DNA of 64,000 bases from Phyllostachys edulis (lineage: Eukaryota; Streptophyta; Magnoliopsida; Poales; Poaceae). The stretch covers positions 105,724,999-105,788,998 of the forward strand of contig CM070562.1 of assembly GCA_036346405.1 (NCBI GenBank), written 5' to 3'. A program made the position numbers and the translations under genes. The stretch's first letter is position 1, and each line of letters begins with the position of its first letter. The notes under the pieces were generated by a model. That model was not told the DNA's origin. It ran no database searches and saw only the letters and a list, made by a program, of their open reading frames with translations. Below, piece after piece: positions 33,229 to 45,621 of the stretch.

Positions 33229-33566
33229 AGAGCATCTTTAGTGTATTGAACCGACGTCGATTCAAAGTCATGCCACATAAGCATCCTAGGTATTGAGCTT
33301 GTTTTTCTCCAATGTATTGAACCGATTCCTACTAATAACTGGAACCCACGTTACATTAAAAAACCATAAAATAATAATATCCTCTCTCAACCGCACTCTC
33401 TCCTATGAGTTGTTTAATGCATTGAATCGATTCCTAAGTAGAGTCCAGTTCCATGCAATTTTTTATTGGAATCGACCCCTCCAATGTATTGAATCGATTC
33501 AATGACTTCTCTCTCTCTCTCTCTTCATTTGAACCGACTAAAACACAACATTGGAGATGGTCTAAG
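33229..33566. mobile_element. MITE family X, copy D of four
   Basis: Head-to-tail with copy C, with the same ends and the same order of internal blocks. It contains a (CT)n run at about 33506-33526 that the other copies lack or have shorter. Confidence 0.78.
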
Positions 33567-33854
33567 TACCCACCCACAACTTGGTTTTGATTTTCATGCC
33601 AGTCCACCAATCTAGTGTCTCCTACTTGTTATTGAAAAATTTCCAAAAGTTTCAAGTATGGGGGAAATACGCAATAGAAGAATGACATTGGCCCGAACAT
33701 CGTTACAAGAGGGCAGAATCAGAAGGTTTGCTGGTACTGGTATTTTAATTTTTAAAGAATAGGATTAAAATAGTAGAATGATATACATAAGCATACACTA
33801 GAAAAGCACTATCCAAGAAATAATGTACCATATGTTTGTTAGATGGAGAGGGGA

Positions 33855-33972
33855 AGTGCAAATGTGAACAGTTAGTTGTATTGCAATAGCCCCAAGAGAC
33901 AATATATAGTACAAGGACACAAACAAGAGTAAACCCTAGATTAAGAGTGCAATACCATAAATACCCTTAACA
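33855..33972 (-). mobile_element. Copia-like LTR fragment
   Basis: On the minus strand a polypurine-like TTTGAGAGGG is followed by TGTTAAGGGTATTTATGG and about 100 bp with 'aatctagggtttactc' and 'tactatatattgtctcttgg', the look of a Ty1-copia 3' LTR. I found no second LTR or primer site to the right, so this may be a solo or broken end. Confidence 0.4.
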
Positions 33973-35530
33973 CCCTCTCAAATGCAAGGCATATGCAATA
34001 ACATTGCATTTGAAAGGGTTGACACTAAAATATGAAAATTCCAAAATTCGAGTCTTGAAGTTGTCATCGTAGCATGCAACTCTTAGAAAATGGCGTCGAG
34101 TATCAAAATATCTCCTCCTATCCAGGGTCGTGCGACGGCCCATAAAGCACAAGATGCAGAGACTGTGAAGGTAGAGACAAGTGGGAGCAAAGTCAATCGC
34201 GATAACACGACGAAGAAGATAATAAAACCGACAGGAATAGAGAGATTTGTCAAATCAAGCCGAAGAGGAATAGATAGAAATATGATGGCGCATATCAAGC
34301 CCAAGACAGCGGCGGCATAGTGCACAAGAAGCGTAGTGGCGACGCCGTGTGGAAGATGTGAGACAGTCTTAGAAGCTCGGGGCAGCGGCTTAGAAAGAAG
34401 CGGCGGCATCATAACGACTTCTACGATCTGCAGCGGCTCAGATAGAAGAGCGGCGATTGCTACCATGCGAAAGGGAAAGAAGAGGGTCAAACTCGATCCA
34501 AGAGGACGGACCATGGCTACCAAAGCAATCGGCTGACTGACAAAGAATTTGTGGATTCGCACGACTTAGACGAACTCAAAGATAGTGTTACGGACTTGGA
34601 TGGACGCAACGGAAGCAATGTCACTAAGAAAGAAAAGATTCAAAAGATAGCTAGTAACAGCGACAACATGCAGTCGGATACCAGTCCTCCTCCCTTCTCT
34701 CTCTCTCTCTCCCGACTCGCCAACCTCTCTCTCCCCTCCCATTTCCACCTCCCGTTCTCCTCCCCTCAATCCAGTTTAGTGTCCTTACCACCTCTTGCTC
34801 TTTTCTTACAGGTACAAGTTGATAGCAGAAATTTTGTTTCAAACATATCCTTACGTAGTTACCTAAGCTTTGTTACTTTTTTTGAGAGAGAGAACCTTAG
34901 CTTTGTTACTGTTCTCATTGTTGCCACAAAATAAGAACAAGGGGTGGTGTACCACAATAGCATTCTCAGGTGCAAACCAGATTAATCAATAGGTTTTTGT
35001 TTACACCTACAAATGATTACTTCTAACATGTTCTCATTCACAAAGCTATATCATATAATTAAATTATAAGAATTTTACCACCTCAGGTTCATCCACGGAA
35101 CCACACCAATTACTATCCCAACTTCCCCTCACACGCAGAACCCTTGCTCCGACCAGTACGATGTTCACCCACCCCTTACGCACAGAACCCTATCTCCTCT
35201 CGCACATGGAACCCATGGCCGAAACCCTAGTTTTTGCAGCCGCAAATCTAGTCCACAAAACCGCCACGCCGCCAACGCTTCAGCGCCAATATCTTCACCT
35301 CCGCTTAGGGCTCGAGCGACGAACCCTAGATCCGACCTTTGCACCTCCAAAACTCCTTCCAAGCCATAGATATGGCACCTCGACGAGTGCCCCAGCTCGT
35401 TCTCCCTCCTCCCCACCACCATCGCCACCTTCTCCACCACCACCGCGTATTTCCCTTCCCATCTGGTCACCGCCAGCGCGCCTCACCATCGACAATAGGT
35501 GTGATCTGACCAAGCAACAGGCATAGATGT
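33973..35530. other. No gene recognised; possible retroelement interior
   Basis: A 159-codon minus-strand ORF (34562-34083) and a 121-codon plus-strand ORF (35161-35526, Pro-rich) show no domain I know. TC-rich runs lie at 34692-34760. The left part may be internal sequence of the LTR element ending at 33972. Confidence 0.35.
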
Positions 35531-36779
35531 AAGATCGAGGAGGCCGACTAGAGGGGGGTGAATATGCGGTTTTAAAATCTTTTTGGTTAAAACCGAGTTT
35601 TATGCAAAATTGTAAATCAATTCGGTTTTCCACAATTAAAGCCTAAAACAACTATTCTTTACTAAGTGCACCAACAATATGAGACTAAATAAATGATAGC
35701 AATCATACACATACAAGTAAGCAATTAAATACAATGAATGTAAATTGCAATATAGTAAAGCACAAGAAATCAAACCACAATGGCACAACGATGTTTTACC
35801 GTGGTGATCGGAGACTTGCCGGTCTCCCCTAATCCACGTTGAGGTAAGCCCAAAATCAATTGGACCGGTTCCACGAATTAATCCAAACACCTCCGAGGTA
35901 AGTCCAATCACTTAGACCGATTCCAACAAGAACCAACACCTCGATCCACTAGGGTTGCTCTTCCTCAACTCCAGAGATGGCGAGCACCAAGCCACTCACA
36001 AACGCCCGGGTCTTCTCACAACCTTCTTTGAGAAGATCACCGAACCACGACGCCGTCTAGGTGTTGGCAAACACCAAGAGTAACAAGTCAAAAACTCTCA
36101 CTTGAACTAATCAAATGTTTAAGCTCAAGTGGATACACAATCCACTACCTAACGCAACACATGCAATTAGGGTTTGCTTCTCAAAGCTCACTAAGTGCAA
36201 CACCTGCACAAGAGAGTGTGGAGGGCTTGCTCTTAGCTCAAGGGAATAGTATATGGCACCAGCAACTCACCCACAACCAGTCCAGGTGTGTATTTATAGC
36301 CTACACACAAAAACTAGCCGTTGGGGGAAAGATTCCAGAGAATCAGGGGGAAATCGGTCTAACCGCCAACTAATAGTCAGTCAGACCGCCCCAGCTCCAA
36401 TGACTATAAAATTAGCCGTTGAGCTCACTGCCGGTCAGACCGTCAACTAATGGCCAGTCAGACCGGTCAAACCGGTCAGACCGCCCATATGCCTGCGGTC
36501 ATACCGCTCGAAGAAACCAAGGCGATCAGCAAAAACACCCTCTTTGGAATAAACATACCGCCAAACAAATAACGGAACTACCGCACAACGGTAATACTGT
36601 AAACGAGCGCGGTACTACCGCACAAACTTTGCGGTGACAAGCGGCCAGTCCGACCGCTCCAACCATGCCGGTTAGACCGATATACCATCGGTCAAACCGC
36701 CAGTCCACAGAGAGGTTTTTCACTTTGCTTCAATTCTCAATGCAAAACTCATTTGCCAATTGAAGCATGATGCAAAGAC

Positions 36780-36960
36780 ATGATAAAGGCAAGATTCTCA
36801 ATAAGTTGTAAAACACATTTGCCGACTTTTATAATCAATGCCATAAAGAATAAGGTACATGGACTTAAACTATTTGTAAAACACATTCGTAAACTAAAGT
36901 CACATGCTAAAAGGATTATGCATGAGCATCAACCATTTGCAAAACACATTCGTAAATATT
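36780..36960. repeat. Three-copy 'tgtaaaacacattcg' repeat
   Basis: 'ttgtaaaacacatttgccgac', 'tttgtaaaacacattcgtaaa' and 'tttgcaaaacacattcgtaaa' occur about 60-75 bp apart in the same orientation within dispersed repeat copy 2. Confidence 0.7.
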
Positions 36961-37159
36961 GGCACCATACTAACAAGAGCTAGAGCAAACACAATGAGCT
37001 ATCAACACATGACCAACTCAAGCTACTAATCAAGACCCATCTTAATAGTACGACATCCTATACTAGCAATCCGATCTTCCAACCAAACACCAAGACCGGT
37101 AAAAGACTAGGAACAAATCTTTAGCCCTAGCTAGTCATACCTCTGCCTTGCACAAACAC

Positions 37160-37430
37160 TTGAAGCTTGATGATGCACATCTTTACTTCAAGTCCGGGTT
37201 TTTGACTTGAATATGCATCAACTCATGATGCACTCTTTTGACCTGACCTCCATCAACACATGATGGATCTTTTCTGGACTTGATGATCAACTCATGATCA
37301 TCTCTTCTTCTTGAACATCATCAACACATGATGATTTCCTTTTCTTCGAGTTCTTGATACGCATCGACACATGATGCATCCTTTACTTCAAGCTCTTGAC
37401 TCGATGATGATCAACTCATAATTTCATCCA
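37160..37430. repeat. Degenerate 'catcaacacatgatg' minisatellite
   Basis: About six imperfect units of 40-50 bp, each with 'catcaac(a/t)catgatg' followed by a T/C-rich 'cttttcttgac' stretch. Each core is itself a near palindrome. Non-coding. Confidence 0.75.
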
Positions 37431-37600
37431 AAGTCTCTTCCATCATGGGACATAACCTATTTATCCAACTCGGGGAAAACATTAGTCCCACAACATGATT
37501 GTCATTAATTACCACAACATATCATTATCTCATAATGGTGGAACAAGATATTCCAATCTTTTCCTTTTTAGTAATTGATGACAACCATCACAACTGCAAG

Positions 37601-38331
37601 TAATTGAATGTAGATAAATATGAGTACGTATAAACTACACAAGTTTTGTATACTTATATGATATGTTTCAAAGTAAAGATCCTTAATATTTGTGGATAAA
37701 GGAATATGGATCAATACTAATAAAACCACAAAACATAAAGTGAACTTCCCCTAGATGTGTGCATACGTGAATGTGTAATGAGAACATATGCACATATTCG
37801 AGTTAGACTAATTGAGGAGTTCAATCTATATTTTGGATTTGAGGAATCCAACAAGATATATGATTATGATGACGAATACATACTTCTTGGATTTTCACCT
37901 TTTTTTATCCAAATTAGACTGAGCAATAGGTATATCAATAAACGTGTTAGTCTCACAAATAGATTTGTTATTAATCACCAAAATACTCAATTAACACATA
38001 ATGGCGGGTCTAGATTCTTCAATAGGCCCCCCACAAGTCGGAGACCTCTCGCGGCCGCGGAGAGGAAGGAACAGCCCACGGCGGGCCGACGCGTGGTGGA
38101 GGACGCGGTGAGGATTAGGATTTGGTTTGGAGACGCGGCGCGGTTGGGGAAAGAGGTTGTGTTCGTTTCGGTTTTGAGTCGATTGGAGGGGATCGCCAAA
38201 GCGGAAGGGGATAATTTCTTATTTTTAATAGGCCAGAAGGCGCTGGGCTCTCGGCATGTGTATTTCTTCTTCTTTTCCCCAATTTTTTTCCTGCTGATAT
38301 TTTTGTTGTTTGTTGTGGTGTTTCTTTATTG
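37601..38331. other. No gene recognised; one long ORF
   Basis: A 204-codon plus-strand frame (37757-38371) is open, but its first third is AT-rich and its middle is GC-rich (38030-38200, Arg/Ala-rich). Its hydrophobic tail, rich in Phe and Leu, reads through a T-rich tract into a MITE. No domain is visible. I treat it as a chance frame across two different sequence types. Confidence 0.35.
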
Positions 38332-38593
38332 TTCCCTCCGGTTCATAAAAACAAGTCGTTTTGGACATTGACGTGGTCTCTAAAATACAATTTTGATCAC
38401 TAATTATTATTGTGATATATTTGTAAAACCTAATAATATTATAATATTATGAAAGTACATTTCAAAACGAATCTACGCATATGATTTTTATGTATCTAAT
38501 CTAAATATTTAAAAAGATATTAATAGCAAAAAAAAATACAAAGTTTGAATGCGCACATTTAAAAACAACTTGTTTTGTGAACTGAATGGAGCA
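38332..38593. mobile_element. Degenerate Stowaway MITE
   Basis: Starts with a TTCCCTCCGGTTCATAAAA-like end and finishes near 'ttttgtgaactgaatggagca', an eroded inverted copy. The interior ('ttttggacatt', 'tatgaaagtacattt', 'aaaacaacttg') matches the relic at 50190-50440 block for block. Confidence 0.75.
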
Positions 38594-40364
38594 CTTAAAG
38601 ACTCTAGCGGTGGTGAGTTATGCGTTCTTTTTCCCCCTTTCACCTCCCCTCCTAAAATAAAACGTGCTGACTGGTGAGGCCACCCACGTCGCACCTACGC
38701 CGTGTGCACTCCTCGCTGCCATTGCACGCATGGCCCCGCACAGCCCCTACCATCAATCGGTATAGCTTCCGGGTGCGTGAGGTCGATCGACACAAGAGTA
38801 TGGCCTCCAACATGCATGGATGGAGAGACTACATGCAAGGTATGTTTTGAGTATCGGCATGCATCCACAACAATGTTCTCGCTGCATGGAAATCTCACTC
38901 CAGTTTTTGTGGTATTGCATGTTTGCGTCACTTCCCTACAATCCTGCCCCCATCAAATGTATCGCAACTATCTACACGTTGCTCAGCCAGAAGCGACCGC
39001 CGATTCACCGAAATAGAAGACGGCCGACGGCTGTTATTATATACGAGTATGTGAGCAGTGTTATACTGAAAAGTTATCTGCTTATTGGGTTAGTAGTGTA
39101 TACATATATACTCCTTCGATGCTAAAAATTTCGAAAATGATGATCCGGCTGGAATCATGAAAAAAAAAGCACTCGGGGGCAAGGGAATTGAATTAACTGT
39201 TGCTTCTGGTGTTTTAGAGTTCTAAGCTTTTGTATGCATGAATTAATGATGGCCTCTTGACGAGCAACAGTACGTGTAGGCGGTGGTTTGGCCTAATCAC
39301 ATGGTTGTGTTGCCGCCGGTGCCAAATAGCAAGGTTCGGTTGTTAGCGACAACAAGATGAATTTGTTAACCTTTGAATAGATAACGAATTAACAGAGGTT
39401 GTTTTGAGGAAGGGTTTTTCTTAGCACTCATTGGGAATTCAAAACTTTGAAATAGACTTTGCAAATAAGTTGCGGAGGTGGTTTTCTCCGGCTTTCGTTT
39501 TGTTTTTGAGCGGAATTTTGTAGATTAAATTGTGGATGCATGCCGTAGATGGAGGAGGACATGGACAATCCACTAATTAGTTAGGGTGTCCTCATTTTTT
39601 AATTCGTATTGTACTTTAAGAGATGAAAAATAATAAAAATTCAATAACAAAAGTCTCAGCTCAAATGACATTTTTTTTCAAAGCAATTCGTATGACAATG
39701 GTATCTCTTATTACTTTCAGTTCAATTAAAGGAATTAGGCGTAAATAACATGAAGTTTTTTTTAACTGCCTATGGAGAGTAGCTTCGCTGTCGTTGTTGC
39801 TCGTGATGATCTCATCTTTGCCAAGTGGTGAGTAGGGTCACGGAAGGGACGCAATCAACAGGCCGAGGAAGAGTCAAGACTAAGGTGGAAGATGTCACTA
39901 CTAGCATGGAGGACAGTAAGGCGTGTGGAGGAGATCGTGAGCGTCCAAAACCACCTTTTCTGCTGCTGCCCCTATTGCTTGATCAACCTCATCTCTCTTG
40001 CTCGGTCTGCCCCTATTCCTCATTTTAGCCGGCCCAATTTGACCACAAGCGGCGCAACACAAGAACAATGACCTAGGTCCATGCGGTGCAGACTGAGCAT
40101 GGAGGTAGAGAAGCAACACAAGCCTTGGTGGAGCTCGGCTGGGCACATCGATGAAGCCAGGGGCGTAGGGTAGGCCAACCATGGATACAGAGGTGTGACT
40201 CGAGCTGAGATAGAGCTCAGTTGGGTGAAGCGGCGGAGTCGAAGCAATGGCGCAAGTTGAACGTGTTGGGCGTAATATTGAATTTTTTATCCATAGCAAA
40301 GCACGAGCATTCGACTAGTTCAAAATAAAGGCAACACAGAATTGATCGCAAAGAGCCATCCAAA

Positions 40365-40830
40365 ATAGGGGTGCAAACGAAACAGATAATTCCCGACCGA
40401 TTGACCAAGGCTTGCGGAGCGAATACGGAAGAGATAAATGGGCATCTGGCACTATCCGTATCCGACTCCGACTCCGAGAAAAAATGTGAAATAGGATACG
40501 GGATGAACAATAATTGTCCGTATGTATCCATGTGTCAAGTGGTATAAGGAAAGCAAATTGTGACTTCACTTAGAAACATGATAATAGATAAGTATGTTGA
40601 TGCATATGAGCAGACATAGGGCACTAAGTGTTTTTCCTTCGATATCTCAGCGATTGATCTCTCCTCTAATTGCACTTATAGTGTCCAATATCCTGTGTAG
40701 GGGTGTAAAAGAAGCAGAAAGTTTTCGTCCAACTAACCAAAAGCTCGTGGAGCGAATACATAATTGAGAAATGAGTATCCGATACTATTCGACTAAGAGA
40801 GAAAAGAAATACGAGGTAGGATACAGAACT
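40365..40830. repeat. Pair of related hAT-MITE-like blocks
   Basis: Two blocks (about 40365-40510 and 40695-40830) share 'aggggtg(c/t)aaa', 'c(g/t)tg(c/g)ggagcgaatac', 'gagtatccgatac'-like and 'ggatac' words in the same order. They look like two divergent copies of one element with 'rggatacgga' composition. Confidence 0.5.
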
Positions 40831-40960
40831 AGTTTTTGTACTGGTTGGACAATCCACTAATTCAATTAATCCCAGTTCGAAGATCATCGTACGTCACCTA
40901 CTGTGAAAATATTGTTCAAAACTCTGGATGCTCACAGAACTAGTTTTTGTACTGGTTGGA
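40823..40960. repeat. 27-bp perfect direct repeat
   Basis: The word from 'acagaactag' to 'tactggttgga' occurs at 40823-40849 and again at 40934-40960, spacing 111 bp. Confidence 0.9.
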
Positions 40961-41306
40961 GAGCACAATACCAACAAATGAACTTCATTCAACAGCATTA
41001 CACTTGCCACGGGCGCATCACTAGTCCAAGGTCCAAGCAGGAACTAGAATTGCCTTCAAGCATTCATGAGCAAAAGGGAAAAAAAATCACAAGATCACGT
41101 CCACTTTGCCTTAATGTACCTCAAGCGAAGGATCCAATGCAACCAAGTCGTACACGCCCCAAGAACTAGACATGCTTCATATGCCTTAGTTTAGTTCAAA
41201 ACAGGTAGAACAAAATCTTATTACAGCGCGCAAGGTCTTAGTATCCTGATTTCTTCAAAATTAGCTGCTATCTCTAAATGAACGGAAACTGTCAACTCGC
41301 GCAATT

Positions 41307-44300
41307 TCACTTCTTGACCTCCTCGTACTCAGCCTCTGGAGCCTGATCGCCTCCGCCCTGCGATCCTGTCTGCGAGCCGCCAGACCCGCCACCAGACATG
41401 TGCTGCCCAATCTTTGAGACAGCCTTGTTGGCCGCTTCAATCTTGCTCTTTATATTCTCAATGTTATCGGAGGCCATCTCCTTGCGAAGATCAGCAACTG
41501 CTGTCTCAATCTCGGAGGCAACCTCTGCAGGAATCTTGTCCCTGTACTCTCCCAGACTTTTCTCAATGCTGTATATGGTAGTGTCTGCAGTGTTCCTGAT
41601 GTCAATGAGGGCTTTCCGTTCCTGATCCTTCTGGGAATGCAGCTCAGCCTGCTGGACCATCTTCTGGATCTCAGCCTCAGAAAGCCCACCGGAGGATCGG
41701 ATGGTGATCTGCTGCTCCTTTCCAGTGGTCTTATCTTTTGCAGAGACTGTCACAATTCCGTTGGCGTCGATGTCGAATGCGACCTCAATCTGCGGCATAC
41801 CTCTTGGTGCTGGTGGAATGCCAACAAGATCAAACTCGCCAAGAAGTTTGTTGTCTGTCGCCATCTCACGTTCACCTTGCAAGACACGAATACCCACTTG
41901 CGTTTGGTTGTCAGCAGCAGTTGAGAACACCTGCGTGGAGCACAGCCAGAATTAAGGAGGCCAAAACCATAAAAGGAACCCCAAGGGTGAATGGGAGATG
42001 CCAAACAAGCTAGCATTACACGGATCAGAAGAACAAAATCCTCTCAGATATTTTGAAAAAACATCAAATTATAAGGTTCTATTGTAGAATGAAAATTATA
42101 ACTACAGTGTAGAAATCAGCACCATTCTCCATGGGACAAGACTCACTCCACGGGAAGCCATCACAAAATCACCTAAGATAAGGTATCGAACAAAGCTATG
42201 TAATGCTATAGTAAGTCCACAACATGAAATTAAACGCAAACGCAATCACATGCCAATGAAATTAATTTTAGGCCATAATCCACTGGGACAAACGTAAAAT
42301 CACCTGAGTTTTTACAATAAAGCCCATACTTACTAACCTGACTTTTCTTTGTGGGGATTGTAGTGTTCCTGTTGATCAGTCTGGTGAAGATACCGCCAAG
42401 AGTCTCAATACCAAGTGAAAGGGGGGTAACATCAAGGAGGAGAAGCTCCTTAACATCCCCACGGAGAATGCCACCCTGAATAGCCGCACCCATGGCCACA
42501 GCTTCATCTGGGTTGACACCTTTGCTAGGGGCCTTGCCAAAAATTTCTGAAACCACTTCCTGCACTTTTGGAACCCTTGTCATTCCACCAACAAGAAGAA
42601 CCTCATCAACATCCTTGGAAGTTATACCAGCATCCTTTAAGCAATTCTTGCATGGGTCTCTAGTCCTCTCAATCAGACTATTCACCAAAGTTTCAAACTT
42701 TGATCTTGTCAGTGTAATATTCAAATGTTTTGCTCCAGAGGCATCAGCTGTGATGAACGGAAGGTTAATATCAGTCTGGGCAGTTGACGAGAGTTCAATT
42801 TTTGCCTTCTCAGCTGCTTCACGTAACCTCTGCAGGGCCAGCCTGTCTTTTGACAGATCAATAGCTTCAGTTCTTTTGAATTCACTCACTAAGAACTCCA
42901 AAAGAGTATTATCAAAGTCTTCTCCACCCAGAAAAGTGTCACCGTTTGTTGCTTTGACCTGACAGCAACATAATCAACAGATTAGAAAAAAGAATGTCAA
43001 CAGATTAGAAAAAAGAATGTCAACAGATTAGAAAAAAGAATGTAAGTTACTACAAAGTAGGAATACAAAGTTTATAAATACCAACCTCAAACACTCCATT
43101 GGAGATTTCTAGAATGGAGATATCAAAGGTCCCACCTCCAAGGTCAAATACAGCTATCAAACCCTCCTTGTTGTTCGTTCCATAAGACAGAGCAGCAGCA
43201 GTTGGTTCATTGATGATCCTTTGGACATCAAGTCCGGCAATGCGACCAGCATCCTTGGTTGCCTGACGCTGTGCATCATTGAAATAAGCTGGAACTGTAA
43301 CCACAGCCTTGGAAACAGATTTACCAAGGTAAGATTCGGCAGTCTCCTTCATCTTGGTCAAAACAAAAGCACCGATCTGGCTCGGTGAGTACTGCTTGCC
43401 ATCTGTTGTTTCAACCCAAGCGTCACCATTTGGAGCCTTCACAATTTTATATGGCACCATTTTCATCTCTTTATGTGTCTGTGGGTCGTCAAAGCGCCGT
43501 CCTATTAGACGCTTTGTACCAAAGAAAGTGTTTTGTGGGTTAGTCACTGCTTGACGCTTGGCTGGAGTTCCAACAAGCCGCTCTCCCTTCTGATTAAAGG
43601 CTACAACTGATGGTGTTGTCCTCGTGCCTTCTGAATTCTCTATCACCTTTGGGTTCTGCAGTCATTTACTTGCTTAATTAAACAAATTAAAAAAAGAAGC
43701 TGAAAAGAAAGCATTACATGAATCATCTACAAGGTCACTCACCTTTCCCTCCATAACAGAAACACAGGAATTAGTTGTTCCCAAATCAATTCCGACAACC
43801 TCATTTCCAGTTGGTTTTGCACTGAAATTATAATAATAAAAAACAGGGAGAGGTTGAAGGCATACTGTGCAAAGTGCAAAAATCTCCACTAAATTGTGTG
43901 CGAACCAAGATAAGATCATTACCTGAAAGTTCTTGCGAAACTACCCCATCTTGAACAAATATTTGCGACGCATGTCGATTGAACATTGGCAGTCAACTGA
44001 AAGGAGAAAAAGTTTAATGAATAGTGAGAAGGTAACATGGAACAAGTTATATATTGCTTTACGAGTTCAATCTATAGAATTGAACTTTAAAACCTTTTGG
44101 AGGTCCACATGGACAGATCTATGCAGTCAAAAACAAAAGGAAGGGAGTGTTCCTAAAACAGGAAAAAGGAGAACTCTTTATTTGCATGAGAATGCAACAG
44201 AAAATTAAAAAGAGAGATACTCTTGAAACAGGAGAAAGGAAAAACTCTTTATTTGCATGAAAATGAAACAAGAGAGGCAGGTATCCAGGGAGCAGCTCCA

Positions 44301-45621
44301 CTGTGTTCCAGTTTCAGGGTTTATTGAACCCAAATTGGGTGGTTCAGGTAGTATAACATTACATAGCTAGCTTAAGTGCACTTAGTTCACACTCAAAATG
44401 ATAGTTTAGGAAATTCCCATGTGATCATCAAGAGAACCAATGGTTGACAGAGATAGCCAGATAGGACGCACACCCTTCAGTTGGACTGTGTGGGACAAAC
44501 TGAATAGACAGGAGACAAGAGAAACACTTTCTGGTTATAACATGCAACTATGCAAGTACATGGAACTCCAACTGAATTCTTCTATTAATGCAATGACATG
44601 TATTTATGGTCTTATATCAGTATGCATGAAATGCTGCAATCTCACCCTAGACAGGTTGGATGTTAATATGTCGTGGCTGCTAGATAAAACAGCATATGAA
44701 GCCCCAATCCATTTCTTGGGGAACGACCAGCAAAAGTGATGTAACCACTCCGCTAACGACATTCCGCTTCTGGTTGTTATCTATTTTGAATGTAACCATG
44801 CACAAATATCCAAAGCAATGAACTAAATGGATCTAACGCAAAATCAAACGTGCTCCACCCTCCTCACTTCCTCAGCCAGCACCAATGCATTCAAATTATG
44901 TACATTAGTAAATGTGAAGTCAAGTACCCAAATATGCACTTATACTATTTCAATTTTTTGTTCGAGCCACCCATGAGCATGAGCCTGGATCATTAATGAT
45001 TTGTTAACCACGGCGCCACCCCTAAGTTAAGTACTCTCCTCCTCACTCTCTCACCGCTCACTACTAGCCATCTCCACTTAATAGCAGAGAACCCTGTTCT
45101 ACTTTCCTTTCGAGATACCATTCCAATAGGAGAACGCTACACAGATCCAGTTGTCACAGAGCATGCGTTCTTAACTCACGCTATTACAAAACTGAAACAA
45201 TCACATGATCACACCACATGACCATCACTGCGAATCATAAATTCGAAATTTCACCCTGCACCTAGAGAGCGCACTCATCTTCGCCTCTACAACGACGGAG
45301 ACACAAAACGAAAAGGTGAAACGCCAATCAGATGAGGAACCGCAAGAGCCAACACGTAATCGAACAAATAGCCACCCCTGGCTCGATCCAATCAAATCCG
45401 CGCAAAATTTGTAGAAAACAAATCGCACCGCTACAGATCGGGGGATGAAATCCACTGCGCGTGCATACCCCTAAAAATTAAGCCACGGTACCAACCAGAC
45501 GATTACGAGAACCAGGAGGGTAGGGAGAGGAAAGGAGGGGGAGAGAGGGGAAACGTACGGTTCCGAGAGGCGAGGCGAGTTCTCGCCGGCGCGCGGCTCG
45601 GAGAAGCAGCGATGCCGCCAT
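41307..45621 (-). CDS. Mitochondrial heat shock protein 70 (DnaK type)
   Basis: ATP-driven matrix chaperone for import and folding. Six exons on the minus strand: 45621-45559, 43996-43923, 43821-43743, 43655-43086, 42958-42338 and 41930-41307. All are GT/AG and the frame closes at 676 aa, the usual mtHSP70 length. Residues 1 to about 48 are rich in Arg, Ala and Ser with no acidic run, a mitochondrial presequence. The HSP70 signatures are all present: IDLGTTNS (57-64), VFDLGGGTFDISIL (exon 4) and VLLVGGMTRVPKVQE (exon 5). The interdomain linker DVKELLLLDVTPLSLG and the substrate domain follow, and the C-terminus ends in a Gly-rich stretch and EAEYEEVKK, typical of plant mtHSC70. Intron 1 is 1.56 kb. 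No damage seen. The first ATG lies just downstream of a GC-rich leader. Confidence 0.96.
42975..43043. repeat. 23-bp unit, three perfect tandem copies, in an mtHSP70 intron
   Basis: The unit from 'caacag' to 'agaatgt' is repeated exactly three times next to the acceptor of exon 5. It enlarges the intron and leaves the splice sites intact. Confidence 0.92.
44155..44275. repeat. Imperfect tandem duplication of about 71 bp in mtHSP70 intron 1
   Basis: 'aaacaggaaaaaggagaact' followed by 'ctttatttgcatgagaatg' at 44156 recurs with few changes at 44227. Confidence 0.8.
44277..45224. other. mtHSP70 intron 1, remaining sequence
   Basis: AT-rich intronic sequence with no ORF or element I can support. 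A plus-strand frame at 44440-44739 has no domain. Confidence 0.5.

Larger units (their letters stand above)
35540..37600. repeat. Large dispersed repeat, copy 2 (unclassified)
   Basis: Begins near 35546 with GACTAGAGGGGGGTGAATAT. It carries an expanded tract of 'cggtcagaccg' and 'cggtactaccg' words at 36360-36710, a TATTTATAG block near 36292, and the minisatellite at 37160-37430. It ends near 37560 with 'cattaattaccacaacatatcatt'; a related end sequence recurs at 37968-38010. Same family and orientation as 1160-2930. No gag, pol or transposase ORF. Confidence 0.5.
38594..41306. other. Intergenic, no gene recognised
   Basis: ORFs at 38702-39125 and on the minus strand at 39901-40569 lack domains. 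The right part holds the repeat pair at 40365-40510 and 40695-40830, and ends in the 3' flank of mtHSP70. Confidence 0.4.

Noticed and set aside
34083..34562. 159-codon minus-strand ORF with hydrophobic stretches
   Set aside because: No domain, no splice context, and it lies beside an LTR-like fragment; likely a chance frame in retroelement sequence.
35161..35526. 121-codon Pro-rich ORF as a gene
   Set aside because: No recognisable domain, and an antisense frame of similar length exists; composition-driven.
37757..38371. 204-codon plus-strand ORF
   Set aside because: Crosses an abrupt composition change and continues into a MITE; the poly-Phe/Leu tail is a translated T-run.
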